Shown here: positions 44,430-57,100 of the stretch, one piece after another
How the letters are laid out: each line of letters starts with the position of its first letter
Numbering within the stretch: the stretch's first letter is position 1
DNA from: Mesostigma viride
Lineage: Eukaryota > Streptophyta > Mesostigmatophyceae > Mesostigmatales > Mesostigmataceae
Direction of reading: 5' to 3'
Length of the DNA stretch: 64,000 nt
NCBI GenBank assembly: GCA_009746045.1
Contig: RPFO01000111.1
Coordinates: 661,301 to 725,300, forward strand
The notes under the pieces: generated by a model
What the model was told of the DNA's origin: nothing
The model's database searches: none
Seen by the model: only the letters and a program-made list of their open reading frames with translations
Program-made: the position numbers and the translations under genes

Positions 44430-44705
44430 TTATCAAGGAGACAACCAGCACAGGCCAGAAATCGGGAGAATCCGGATCATGGTACCTCGACGGCCTGCCG
44501 TTATCTTGTCCGTGTTTTCGAGTCGTTCAGGATGATGAATATGAATGGTGATGGAAATGTGTAGCCTTGTGCATTGAAATTATGGCTGGCTTACGTGTAG
44601 AGCGACTAGATGACCTAGACGGTGGGGCCGGAAACAGCATGCTTGATCAGGGCGTGTGTTTCGAGCCTAACTGGCCGCGAGTGTCTAGTGGTGAGCACAA
44701 TTGCT
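44430..44705 (+). repeat. Dispersed repeat of about 275 bp (SINE-like), copy 1
   Basis: Contains AAATCGGGAGAATCCGGA, GCCTGCCGTTATCTTGTCCG, GATGATGAATATGAATGG, and the end GTTTCGAGCCTAACTGGCCG. An inverted copy is at 54165-54435, and the first part is the insertion at 42420-42532. Confidence 0.75.
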
Positions 44706-44889
44706 GCGATCGCTCTCCCACCATTTACGAGGAAATACCCGCAAATGGAAAACCGTGCTGAAAAGGTCTAGCTAGTCAGTCATTACGTTATAGCCATGCC
44801 ATGATTCCAAACGTCCAAGAACTGCACATGCACGGTGCAAATGCAAAAATCCGGAGGGCAGCACTTTCAAATGTGCGGCGGGAACCCTC

Positions 44890-45440
44890 TAATTTATGCT
44901 CACGTGACGCAGCCACGTCAGTCTATTAATAAATTAGTTAATCCCCCTCTAGTGACTATATTGCATTTGTATGACACCTTGCTCGCACCATGCAGCCAGG
45001 TCGACACCGCCCTTGGTCTGGCAGGCGCCAAGCGGCTTGGCCAGCCAGGGCGGCATATTCTGACCTGGCCTGGCCCCAAGGGCATTCCCAAAAGGGTAGG
45101 GAAACATGTCACGAACTACATCCAGATGTTGCTGGCCGACCTATAGTGGTCCCAGCCCAGTTTGAACACCGCATCCACTCTCTCTCCCTTCTTTGGACTG
45201 CCATGCAGAACAAGACGCGGTGGCAGAAGATTGTCAAGGCTCACACGCCAGCCCCTGTGGGCAAGCCACCGCCCCCCAAGAGGAGGCGCGTTTTGATGAG
45301 TAGTGTAGTTAGGATTTTTCTAGACTAGATAGCTTAGAGATAGGTTAGTTCGATTACACGGCTCCTTCCACCCCACCCATCCATCAAGGGATATGTGCTA
45401 CATGATCTCCCAACGGAGGCATGTTATAATTTAATTTAGT
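44890..45440 (+). mobile_element. LINE family B 3' end, second copy
   Basis: Frame includes VDTALGLAGAKRLGQPGRHI, LTWPGPKGIPKRVGKHVTNY, and after a shift RIHSLSLLWTAMQNKTRW and PPPPKRRRVLM. The hairpin CTCCCAACGGAGGCATG lies at about 45407 followed by an AATTT tail. It is preceded at 44898 by a family A-type tail (CACGTGACGCAGCCACGT). Inverted relative to the copy at 43690-44340. Confidence 0.75.
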
Positions 45441-45608
45441 GACTATAAGGTTGGGGCCATTCCACGAGCCACGAGGTAGCCATGGCTGACGGCGGCGCTC
45501 ATAACTTTCACGTTTGAGCACCGAATTTAGTCGTGAATATCACAATCGCTTCGTCTTTCTAAGACGCACATGCTGATATAATTTTCCGACGCTATTACGC
45601 AATATACG

Positions 45609-46205
45609 ATGAGCAAACGCCCATCGACGCAACGCAGCCTGACGGCTGCGCTCGGCAATGAAAATACGTCTGCAGCTCCGGCTGCAGCTTCGCCATCAGG
45701 GCCGGAAGGCAGTGGTGACACTAGTCGCGCACTGGTGGCCGCCCAGCACCCTCCCGGGCTTCCTGCCTCGCCATCGGCCTCGCCAGACCCTAAACGCAGC
45801 CGCTCATCCTTTCCACGCGAACCGCGTTTCAAGCTAAAAACCTTCAATGTCGACGATTACGACTGGTACAACATTGCCCCGTGCACTGCTCTGGAGTGCA
45901 TTTTCTTCGGGGATTACGCCTCGCTCCTTGAGCTGTGCCTCCACCTTCACAGCATCAATCGCCTTCTCGAGCCAAATGGCCGCAGGCTTCAAAGCCGAGA
46001 TCTGCTGCTGACGGGCCTCCACTACAACCGGCCTGACCTTCAGCACCTGATTCTCTGCTCACTCCTCAAGAAGTCTGACGGCGAGATCTGGGCCCCCACC
46101 ATCTCCGCAGCCACATTCCGTTCCATCCTCACGGAAGCCTTCCAGCAGCACGTGCCCCCCCGTTGCCGCAGATGTGGCGGCAATGGGCGGCACGCTGGCT
46201 ACTGA
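45609..46205 (+). CDS. LINE ORF1-like protein, N-terminal frame
   Basis: 198 residues from ATG. An Ala/Ser/Pro-rich start is followed by a globular-looking part (FNVDDYDWYNIAPCTALECI, then LHLHSINRLLEPNGRRL) and a CRRCGG end. Not recognised as a host protein. It overlaps the next frame by about 30 bp, and the two may once have been a single ORF1. Confidence 0.55.
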   Translation: MSKRPSTQRSLTAALGNENTSAAPAAASPSGPEGSGDTSRALVAAQHPPGLPASPSASPDPKRSRSSFPREPRFKLKTFNVDDYDWYNIAPCTALECIFFGDYASLLELCLHLHSINRLLEPNGRRLQSRDLLLTGLHYNRPDLQHLILCSLLKKSDGEIWAPTISAATFRSILTEAFQQHVPPRCRRCGGNGRHAGY

Positions 46206-47001
46206 GCTCCCTCACATTTCCACCACCGTCACCTCCACCTCCACCCTCCTCGCCTCCACCTCCACTGCCACCTCCACCTCCACCGCCGACATCAAAGCCC
46301 AGCTCCTCGACATCGACCAGCGTCTTAAGAACAATGCCATCGCCATCGAGGTCCTGCAGAACACCGCAGGCCTCACCGCCCAGGCAGTGAAGGACATTGC
46401 CGCCAAGCCAGCCCCGGCTGGCCTGGCCGGCGATGCTCCTCCCATCACCACCTGGGCGGACATGCTTAAGCAACACACCACCTCCACCACCTCCGCCGTC
46501 GCAGCCCAGCTTCAACGGCAGACGCTTGACCTCCGCGAGGAGGCCGAGCTCGCCAAGCGCAGCCTCAACGTCATTGTCAAGAATCTCAAGATGGAGGAAG
46601 GTGAGAATTCCGAGAAGCTTGCGCGTGCTTTTGAGAGAGAAATCCTTGATCGCATGGGCCTTACTGGTGAGATCGAGCTGGCCGCCCACCGCCTTCCCCG
46701 CGCGCGGGGTAAGGCAGGGCCGCCCCCGCTCCTTCTCACCTTTAAGACCCCGGCGGACAAGATTTCTTTTCTCAGACGCCGCAAGCGGCTCGAGAAGACT
46801 CTCTTCACCCTTGACGACGACTTGACCCTGGCGCAGCAACAACGGCGACGGGAGCTATGGCCGACCTACCTCCAGCTCCGGCAGACCAAGGCGGGGCAGC
46901 CGGTGTACTGGAAGGGGGCGGCCATCTACGTCGGCCACAAGCCCTGGCAGGCGACCCCCTCGACCACCGCGGCCCCAGCGACTCCAGACGCCCCAGCTTA
47001 G
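46183..47001 (+). CDS. LINE ORF1-like RNA-binding protein, C-terminal frame
   Basis: About 272 residues from ATG 46183 (an upstream GTG at 46174 is in frame). Ser/Thr-rich start, a likely coiled coil (about IKAQLLDIDQRLKNNAIAIE), then an RRM-like ORF1 core: RSLNVIVKNLKMEEGE, IELAAHRLPR, PPPLLLTFKTPADKISFLRR, and a C-terminal part ending VYWKGAAIYVG. ORF1 proteins of this kind bind LINE RNA. A related end fragment is at 39185-39330. Confidence 0.65.
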   Translation: MGGTLATELPHISTTVTSTSTLLASTSTATSTSTADIKAQLLDIDQRLKNNAIAIEVLQNTAGLTAQAVKDIAAKPAPAGLAGDAPPITTWADMLKQHTTSTTSAVAAQLQRQTLDLREEAELAKRSLNVIVKNLKMEEGENSEKLARAFEREILDRMGLTGEIELAAHRLPRARGKAGPPPLLLTFKTPADKISFLRRRKRLEKTLFTLDDDLTLAQQQRRRELWPTYLQLRQTKAGQPVYWKGAAIYVGHKPWQATPSTTAAPATPDAPA

Positions 47002-47447
47002 GGGAATACAGCAGTAGTAGTGTAGACTAGATAGACCGTGGCCATGTACATGTACGCCTCCTAGAGGCCCTATCCCAGCTAAGCCACGCGCTTTATTTAA
47101 TCGTGTACATGTGTGCCTATGATGAGCCACACTCCAGATGATGCCTAGCCTTATTTAGTTATGCTGTGCCCATGCAGGGAATAGCTCTCTGCTGAGACGC
47201 CATGCCCTAGCTTCTTTGTATAGCTATGCTGATCTTCCCCCCCATGACAGGCTCCCCCTTCGCTGGGCATAGCTTGAAGATCATGGGGATGCACGTGCCC
47301 TGGTGCACCTAGAGCAAGGGTCCTTTACATCCCCACCCTTGCAGGAAGTAGCTTAGGATGTATGATAGGCCATATGCCCCCTCTCAAGGGCTATGTGCTA
47401 CATATACTCCCAACGGAGTTATGTTACAATTCAATTCAATTCAATTC

Positions 47448-47575
47448 AAGGTTGGGGCATGATGCAGACGATATTTGTAACTTTCGTGTGATTATTATTT
47501 TTTTTCTAATGAGATTCGCATAGTACTCCGTGGCATGCCCATCTGCATGACACGCAAGTACTAACTTATTTAGTT
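47448..47575 (+). repeat. Short dispersed element (SINE-like), copy 3
   Basis: GACGATATTTGTAACTTTCG, a T-rich run, CATAGTACTCCGTGGCATGC, then GCATGACACGCAAGTACT. Abuts the (AATTC)n tail of the ORF1-only element. Confidence 0.7.
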
Positions 47576-47736
47576 GCTTTATTGAGGTAAATAGGCTTGA
47601 CTGAGCACAACTTGATACTACTATTGAAGTAATCCAGCTATACTGCAGGGAGAGGGGCCGACAGCTGCAGTTTCATTTCCCCCAACACATCGATGGCGTC
47701 TTTGGCTTCTGGGAAAACACATTGCACTATTCGATG

Positions 47737-50700
47737 TTATCTCCGGATATCCTTTCCATACAGCTCTTTGATTCCAGCGGTGGGGTCATCCTTCTTCACA
47801 ATGGACTCGCCAACCAGCACCTGTGCCAACCCAGCAAGATATCAAGGAGACAACCCAGCAAGATATGCACAGTACATGTACCGTTATTGTAAGGAAATGT
47901 GCAAACATTGTATTCACCCCACACGGGGTTTCCCCCATCCAGTTTGTTATCAGAAATCCAAACACGTGGCGCCCTGAGCTGTGCCCACCCATTGTGAAAG
48001 CCAGATTAACACACACACACACACGGGAAACATCCCATGTCAGGCCTCCGACCTCCTATTCCCACGGCAGCAATGGGAATGGCAGGCGCCCTTCATCGAA
48101 GTGGTCCTAACACACAGTGGACAAGATACACCAGCAACACAGGTGGCAACAGCTGGCTAAACATAATCTGTTTTTACATGCAGCACACACACAACACACA
48201 ACGCAAGATCACTTTTCAAGCAAAGGTTGTGGAATTTGCAGCGATGATGGCAGTGGATGCAACAGCGGTGGTGAAACTAGACGATGGCACTGGCTATGTC
48301 TGCGCACAGAGAGTGACCTCAGTGGCCTGCCTGCTTGCGGTAGTGAGAAAAGCTAGGGCGCCCTCTCTCCTCGTTGTGTGCAGGGGTTGAAGGTTCCTTT
48401 ATTGGAACCCACGTGATCCAATCCACATGGTTTTACTTAATTAACTAATGTTTTCGCACGCAAACATAGTCCCTGCTAGTCTGCACGGCTGAACGAGGCT
48501 TGGGGTCAAGGATGCAACCTTGACGAAACCAACACCCGAAGCCCCGCAAGATCAACAACAACGCTTCATGTTCGCAGAATCGGATGCTTGAGTAAGGATT
48601 GCCAATTTGCTATTCCCAGAAGGCAAGATAGCCTGCTCTAGTTGGAATGGAAATGGCGAGCAGAGCGGATATGGCTGTCTCCCACTGTCCCACTCTCAGC
48701 TCTCCGATGCACCGAAGGGCCAACACATGTCTGTCCACAAGCCCAATGGTAAGGTGCACCATCGCAGGCATCAAAACACATGATTACTACTTTAGTCACA
48801 TTATTGCAACTACAGTCGTTTGGGCCACCTACCGCGCCGCATCCTGCATCCTGCACCAGCTTGATGTCGTCTGGTGTGAACAGGCCGGACTCGCCCACCA
48901 CCTGACCGCACCCAGCAGGGTATAGGGTGGATGCGGAAAAAGGCAAGGGTATCAGTAACCAGTGTTCAAACCATCTTACCCCATGAAGTCCTTGCCAGTT
49001 CGGCCAAACATCCACACAACAAACGAGGCACTGCACAGTGCCCCCCCGCAAATACAACAGGAACGGTACGACAACGGGTCGGTCAACGCTAGGCGCTGCC
49101 CTCCAAGGAGCATGGCAGTCGATCGCGGGTTCTCATGCGACAAACAAACAGGAGCATGGCAGTCGATCGCCGGTTCTCATGCGACAAACAAACAGGCATC
49201 CGCAGGCACTGGTGGAACAGAGGCAACGCGGACGCCTGCCAGCGGGAGCAGCCAGCGTGGCCACAGGCATGGGGCATGGGGGGATAAGCACGCAGGGGTC
49301 TGTGATGGGCAATGCAGCGTGGGTCCTTTGCGCCTTACACAATACCAGTACGAGCAAAGCAGCGCATTGGCCGGGTGTGCGCAGGCTACCGCGTGCCTCT
49401 CGAGCATGTGAGAGCGTATACCAGCACGCCCAGGATGCAAAGTGCCTCTCGAGCATGGGAGAGCGTATACCAGCACGCCCAGGATGCAAAGTGCCTCTCG
49501 AGCATGGGAGAGCGTATACCAGCACGCCCAGGATGCAAAGTGCCTCTCGAGCATGTGAGAGCGTATACCAGCACGCCCAGGATGCAAAGTGCCTCTCGAG
49601 CATGGGAGAGCGTATACCAGCACGCCCAGGATGCAAAGTGCCTCTCGAGCATGGGAGAGCGTATACCAGCACGCCCAGGATGCAAAGTGCCTCTCGAGCA
49701 TGGGAGAGCGTATACCAGCACGCCCAGGATGCAAAGTGCCTCTCGAGCATGGGAGAGCGTATACCAGCATGCCCAGGATGCAAAGTGCCTCTCGTGCATG
49801 GGAGAGCGTATACCAGCACGCCCAGGATGCAAAGTGCCTCTCGAGCATGGGAGAGCGTATACCAGAACGCCCAGGATGCAAAGTGCCTCTCGAGCATGGG
49901 AGAGCGCATACCAGCACGCCCAGGATGCAAAAGCAGCCACGCACCAGGATGCCCCGGTCGCGGATTGCCTGCCCGCGCTCCCCCTCCAGCAGGCGCACCG
50001 TGTTGTGGATGTCCACCTTAAATGTGCCTGCAGGGGCAGGGGGTGGCACAAGGGCCAGCAGGGGGGTGGACATGGTGCCGTAAGGGTGGGAGGAGACCAC
50101 ACCCAGAGACATGCACACCTGCACGAACGCTAATACACACGCACACATGCACATACACGCGCACACATGCACATACACACGAACACACATGCACATACAC
50201 ACGAACACACATGCACATACACACGCACACATGCACATACACATGCACACATGCACATACACACGCACATATGCACATACACACGCACACATGCACATAC
50301 ACACGCACACATGCACATACACACACATGCACATACACACGCACACATGCACATACACACACATGCACATACACACGCATGCACATACACACGAACACAT
50401 GCACATACACACGAACACATGCACATACACATGCACACATGCACATACACACGAACACACATGCACGTACACACGAACACATGCACGTACACAAAAACAC
50501 ATGCACGTACACACGAACACATGCACATACACACGCACACATGCGGGCGCGCACACGCCGGGGGTACCATGAGAGTGGGGGTGTTGCGGTTTATGCATGG
50601 AGGGGCCTTCAACTTTACGACACAGCATTTATGACCCAACGATCGTAACGTCGCGGCTTAGCACTAGGAGAGGCAACGACATGCATAGACCACGTCTAAT

Positions 50701-53700
50701 GCCATCAGCAACATGCACACCCTGCTGCACCAGGCTAGCACACCAACCGGCACACGAAAAACATTACTCGGCGACAAATGGTGCAGCCCTGCCATACCTA
50801 ACATTACCCGGCGACAAAGGGTGCAGCCCTGCTATACCTAACATTACCCGGCGACAAATGGTGCAGCCCTGCTATACCTGGGCGAGGCGGAACACGCAAC
50901 AACTTGCCTCACTGTCGCATCCACATGCCCCTGGCCGTCCCATGCCAGCTCATGTGCCACCATTTCCCCAGTCACAATTTCGCCATACCACTACATCGAG
51001 GGCTACCCAACCTGCTGCATGGCCCTTGTGCAGCAGAGGGCCAGAAGGGCCACCCGCTACTGGCGCGCCCCCCACCACTGGCTGATGTGCCAACTACCCC
51101 ACATGCTGATACTCATTCATGCCCCACTGCCGCCACTACGGGCCGGCCCACCTCCCCCCCAAAGCCTCCGCTCCTCCCCTCTGTGCTCACCCAGGTCGCG
51201 GTTGTTGATGCCCACAAACTCGAGGTTGGGCAGCTTGAGCACGCGGTCCAGCTCCTCCGCCGTGTGCACCTGGCCGAGTGGCAGCACACGCCGTGTGCGT
51301 GGGGGGCATGGGGGGTGGGGGGGAATGAGCCGAGGTGAGCCAGCACGGCGGCGGGGGAACGGAGACGTGAGCCAGGAGCTGACAGGGCACGCCAAGTGAG
51401 ACAGACACCGCGCAAGGGGAACTCAGTACGAGCTCACGGCTCCACGGGCAGGAACTGGAGGGGGGTTGCCCTGCAGGGAGGGGGCTGGTATTTGTCGGTC
51501 TTGATATGGGTGGCTGGTAAAGGGTTGGTCCTGGTATGGGTGGCTGGTTAAGGGTTGGTCTTGGTATGGGTGGCTGATAAAGGGTTGGTCCTGGTATGGG
51601 TGGCTGGTAAAGGGTCGGTCTTGGCCCATGTTCCCCGATTAGAACACCGGCCAAAGTTATGCGTTGCTCATGCACCGTGATGTGACGGTGGCGAGCTTTA
51701 TCATGACAAGTCCCTGGAACAAGGGAGCTCGCAGTGTGATACGTGTGGCCCCTGCGCGGCTGCCAGCCACCATGGCGGCGCCAACATACTTGCCCACTGC
51801 AAGGCTCCTTCATGGTGTGAGCAGATGCGTGCCGGGCCATCCGCTGGCAGGAGAAGAATCCAGTACGTAGGGGACAAGAGCGCAGGCAGCAAGAAGCAAC
51901 GAGAAGTGAAGCATGCGTGCGTGGCTGAACCCAACACACACCAAACACTGCAACTGGCTGCAGGTCACGCAGTGATGTGGCGGGTAGCAGAACGCAGGCG
52001 GGCATGCAAGCCATGGGCATGCATGGCATGGATGCCCACCTGCCCACCTGCCCACCTGCCCACCTGCCCACCTGCCCACCTGCCCACCTGCCCACCTGCC
52101 CACCGGCCCACTTGTCCACCTGTTCACTTGTCCACTTGTCCACCTGTGTGTCCTGACCCGCCCAGTAGATTGCCCCCACCACACTGCTCCCATCCCAGAC
52201 GTGGCAACCACGTGCTGCGCTCAATACTCCCTGTTCCTGTCACGATGTCAAAAGCAGCAAGTGCCGACAGCATAAGGGGCCCGTGCGGCCCGCAAGGCAT
52301 GCGCATGATGGCAGCAGCTACGGAGCGCGGCTCGCGCCCACCCTTGCGGCCGCCCATGCGCACAGCACGCGCTCACCTCCACGAGCGCGGACATGCCCAT
52401 GGACTTGGCCACCTTGATAAAGTAGCTCAGGTCCACATTGGGCAGCACCGCGGCGATCAGCAGAATGGCGTCCGCCCCCTTGGAGCGCGCCAGCGAGATT
52501 TGGTACGCGTCAATGATGAACTCCTTGCACAGCAGGGGGCACTGGGGGGGGAGGGCGTTGGGATAGCGAGGGGTTTGGCGGGGTGGTCGGGTGGGTGGGT
52601 GGGCAGAGAAAAGGATAGAGACCATTTAGAGAGGGGAACGTGGACGGCAAGCGCGTGGGGCCGCCGGGGTCAGCCTTTTAACGAAACATTTCCCCCAATA
52701 GGAATGCGTGACCTAGCCCAGTTCGGTAAAGCTAGGCAACGTTCAGGCAGCTGGGTGACCGGGCTAAGGCATGGGCTAACAAGCCGGCCCATGCCCTGCA
52801 GCCCTGCGTGCCCAAACAACCTGCAAACCTCGCAGGCACATGCAGCGCTTCATGGCACGGCATGCGGCCTGGCATGGCCCGCTGAGAATTTATTGCCGAT
52901 CGTGTGCGTGGAAACCCAGGCTGGCATTCGCAGCCGCCTGTCTGTTTAAGTTGCCTGGAGAGACCTAGCAAGTAGAGGGGCTTCCAGGTAACCACCTGCA
53001 CTTCAAGGGTGAGGGACGGATGAGGCTCGGCGAGGCAACGGGCAGGTATGCCCTACCTTGACGCCTGCAAGCCGGATGGCTTGGAGATAGTCGTACGAGC
53101 CCTGCACGCGGTGGCACGCACGCGACAGGCACACGCGAGGGTAGGGTAGGTCAACGTGTGGCGATGCACGCAGAGTGGGATGCTTGCCACTGCTACAACC
53201 TGCAAACCCATGCAGCCGCGCAATTTGTGTGGTCGGTGCAGCAGCGTGTCCAGAAGCACGTCCGCTACGGCAACAGAATGGTGCAGGCCTGCTCCCAGAA
53301 TGGCAGGCATGCGGCCAGTGAGCTGTTCTGGCAGGCATGCGGCCCGTGAGCTGTTCTGGCAGGCATGCGGCCCGTGAGCTGTTCTGGCCGGCATGCGGCC
53401 CGTGAGCTGTTCTGGCAGGCATGCGGCCAATGAGCTGGCCATTGTACGACGATGGGAGCCGCTACGCACGCACGACACAGGCATGCATTGCTGGACAGGC
53501 ATGGGGTATCCGCGCAGGTGTTCCTAGGGGCTGCATGCACCAAACAGACACTTGTGGCCACCCATGCCACTGGCCAAAGCAGGCCATTCATCAGCACACT
53601 TGGCGTGTCTATCATCCACGCTGGCGCCCACCCCGCCCGAACATGCAAGCACACACGCACACTTTCAACCAAACAACCCCTTACCCCCCAATGCCCCGTC

Positions 53701-54126
53701 ACTGTAGGCCCCCCCCGATTCCTCCCTTTGTGCCCACCTGGAAGTACTTCGCGTCGCAGAGCACGCTGATGCAGGCCGCGCCGCCGGCCTCGTACGCCTG
53801 TGCAATCTTGACCTGGCACCGCCCGCGCGGCAGGGGGGCAACACGAGGGGACGGTGGTGGGGAGGGAAGGCAGTGAGACCAGCAGGGGGTGGCGGTGCGA
53901 GCGGAGCGGAACCGGAGGTGGGGGTTGGGCGGGCAGGGGTGCGTGTGATGGCATGCAAATGTTGACGCGGGCCCGTCATAAAAGAGATAACAACCTAGCT
54001 GAGCCCACATACCCCGTGATGGGCGTGATGATAGGCCTGATGATGTGTGTGTGTGCGTGTGTGCGTGTGTGTGTGTGTGTGTGTGCGTGCGTGCGTGTGT
54101 GTGTGTGTGCGTGCGTGTGTGTGCGT

Positions 54127-54164
<38 letters not shown>

Positions 54165-57100
54165 ATAACCATAAACCGCACCACTAGACACTCCTGGCCA
54201 GTTAGGCTCGAAACACATGCCCTGATCAAGCAAGATGTTTCCGGCCCCATCGTCTAGGTCATCTAGTCGCTCTTAGCCTTAGCAAGCCATAATTTCAACA
54301 AACAAGGCTACACATTTCCATCTCCATTCATATCCAGCATCCTGAACGACTCGAAAACGCGGCTAAGATAACGGCAGGCTCTAGCTACCATAGTCTGGAT
54401 TCTCCCAATTTCTGGACTGCGCTGGTTGTCTCATGGATCCACCGCTGCATGCGCAAGGGTACCATGCGGGGGACCAGGCATGACGCCTTCTCTCTACACG
54501 CCCAGGAGGACTTCACACGACCTGCGTCATGCGGGGGAACAGGCATGAGGCCTTCTCTCTACACGCCGAGGAGGACTTCACACGACCTGTGTCATGCGGG
54601 GGACCAGGCACGAGGCCTTCTCTCTACACGCCGAGGAGGACTTCACATGACCTGTGTCATGCGGGGGACCAGGCATGAGGCCTTCTCTCTACACGCCCAG
54701 GAGGACTTCACACGACCTGTGTCATGCAGGGGACCAGGCATGAGGCCTTCTCTCTACACGCCGAGGAGGACTTCACACGACCTGTGTCATGCGGGGGACC
54801 AGGCACGAGGCCTTCTCTCTACACGCCGAGGAGGACTTCACACGAACTGCGTCATGCGGGGGACCAGGCATGAGGCCTTCTCTCTACACGCCGAGGAGGA
54901 CTTCACACGACCTGTGTCATGCGGGGGACCAGGCACGAGGCCTTCTCTCTACACACCCAGGAGGACTTCACACGACCTGCGTCATGCAGGGGACCAGGCA
55001 TGAGGCCTTCTCTCTACACGCCGAGGAGGACTTCACACGACCTGTGTCATGCAGGGGACCAGGCATGAGGCCTTCTCTCTACACGCCGAGGAGGACTTCA
55101 CACGACCTGCGTCATGCAGGGGAACAGGCATGAGGCCTTCTCTCTACACGCCGAGGAGGACTTCACACGACCTGCGTCATGCGGGGGACCAGGCATGAGG
55201 CCTTCTCTCTACACGCCGAGGAGGACTTCACACGACCTGTGTCATGCGGGGGACCAGGCACGAGGCCTTCTCTCTACACGCCGAGGAGGACTTCACACGA
55301 CCTGCGTCATGCGGGGGAACAGGCATGAGGCCTTCTCTCTACACGCCGAGGAGGACTTCACACGACCTGCGTCATGCGGGGGACCAGGCATGAGGCCTTC
55401 TCTCTACACGCCGAGGAGGACTTCACACGACCTGCGTCAGCCCAACCAGGCATAGCGTACGCATGTGCGCAGGGAAACAATGGGAGGGAGGCACCATGGC
55501 CACATCGCCACAATGGCAGGCTCAACCGCGCCAGGATGAGGGTGCGTGCCGTGTTGCCTGCGCATGTGCCGGCATGGCCCGCGAGCACGCCATCATGGTG
55601 CTGTCATGGTGCATGGTGCAACACGGCCCCAGCGAGCGCGGCTCATGAGTGCATGCTTCCCAATCCCCCAGCGAGCGATGCCATCCCCGTCCATGACATG
55701 ACATCATAGCGGATGGCTGGGCATGCCACAACCCTCACCGACACTCCAGTGGCTAGTCAGGCATGGCCGCGATGCGAAATGGGCGAGGTGGTTGGGAAAG
55801 GGGTTGACAGCACGGTCGGCGGCCAGCCAACAATGGGCACACACGCTGGCCACCCCAAAATGATCATCCATGTGGCAGTAAAACTGGCCTTTGGCACCTA
55901 ACCCACAAACGCTCACCCACTTTACGTGACGTGCTCACCCACTTGACGCGACATGCTCACCCACTTCACCCGACATGCTCACCGGGTCAAAATCGGCGCG
56001 CAGCACCCCCCTGCTGGGTGACGCCTTCTTCACCTCGGCGATGAGGCCCGGTGCGCCTGTGGCCACCTGTGCGCTGCGTAGCGCCCCGACAAAGTCACGC
56101 GCAGGGGGTGACACCTTGATGGCTGGCTGGACAAGGCTGAGAGGGCGCAGGTCCTTGAGCTGAGGGGATGCAAGCGCCAGCAGACAACAGGGAGCCATGC
56201 CATCAGGTGGAAGAGATGCCGGGAGTCAACAATAGGTGGTCACACATGCATGCAGGTGGTATCAACAACGTTAACATCTAGCGCAGAAATATGCACTTTG
56301 GCCACTTATGACACAGCATGCGTTTGTGTACTTTCATTTTCTCATGAGTACAGGTGGGCACGAGGATACCAAAAATCGGACATCAGACCAGAAAATATCA
56401 ATTAACTGCTAAGTTAGTCAGTGCAGTTGAATTGTGTTATGTGATAATCATGAACGGCCACAATGGCTTCCTGTATTCCAGGCAATCCCACACCAGATCT
56501 CCAGCGTACCGTGGGGAGAGTATTCTCACCTTGGTAATCTCCTCATCCTTATTCCAGACAATCTCTTCTAGGATGTTGATTGGGTTTGACTCCATGCCGT
56601 AGACCTTGAAGGCGAACTCTTTCCCGCAGCTATGGTCGGAGGGCCCGTGGGGACGGCGGCGGCGCACAGATGGTTCCCCTGGAGCAGGAGGGGCAGGAGC
56701 TTCCTCCACAACCTGGCCAGGGCGAGACATGCATCGCTGATCCCAGCAATCATGAGCATACATGGGGGAAACTTGTCCATGACTAAATGGCAAGTAACCG
56801 TTCCTGCCGATGAGGCTCCTCCATATTTTATGATAATGATTATGGGATTTGCAAATCAAGGAAATGTAGTGATATTTCACGTAAACAGTAATTGCAAAAC
56901 TATAATCAGTGCTTGCTAGCAGCTCATTGCGTACTGTTACCGACGTTTGACATTTAACATGATATGATGTTATCTTTTTATTCCCCTTTGCCTTGGTGTT
57001 CTAGTCCCGCGGTGCAGAAGATGAAAAATGTATAACACCGCAAACGAATAACGATCAAATCTACGCATGCGTACTGCACAAGAGCCCTCGCAGAATGTCC

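Larger units (their letters stand above)
45460..47450 (+). mobile_element. ORF1-only LINE-like element with family B tail
   Basis: Two overlapping ORF1-type frames are followed, with no reverse transcriptase, by 400 bp of 3' UTR, the hairpin ACTCCCAACGGAGTTATG (about 47407) and an (AATTC)n tail. The tail matches the RT-bearing family B copies. Either an internally deleted LINE or a non-autonomous half-LINE. Confidence 0.65.

Noticed and set aside
49177-50628. 483-residue minus-strand frame that contains IGPS sequence
   Set aside because: Only 50027-49945 is coding; the rest is two tandem arrays read through in one frame, and GT-AG sites with matching phase bound the exon.
50018-50654. His/Thr-rich and Cys/Val-rich proteins
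   Set aside because: Both strands are open because of the ACAC/ATGCAC repeat; it lies between IGPS exons 7 and 8.
54449-55455. Repetitive protein-coding gene (frames of 110-184 residues)
   Set aside because: A 65-bp unit is not a multiple of three; the frames come from the minisatellite inside an IGPS intron.
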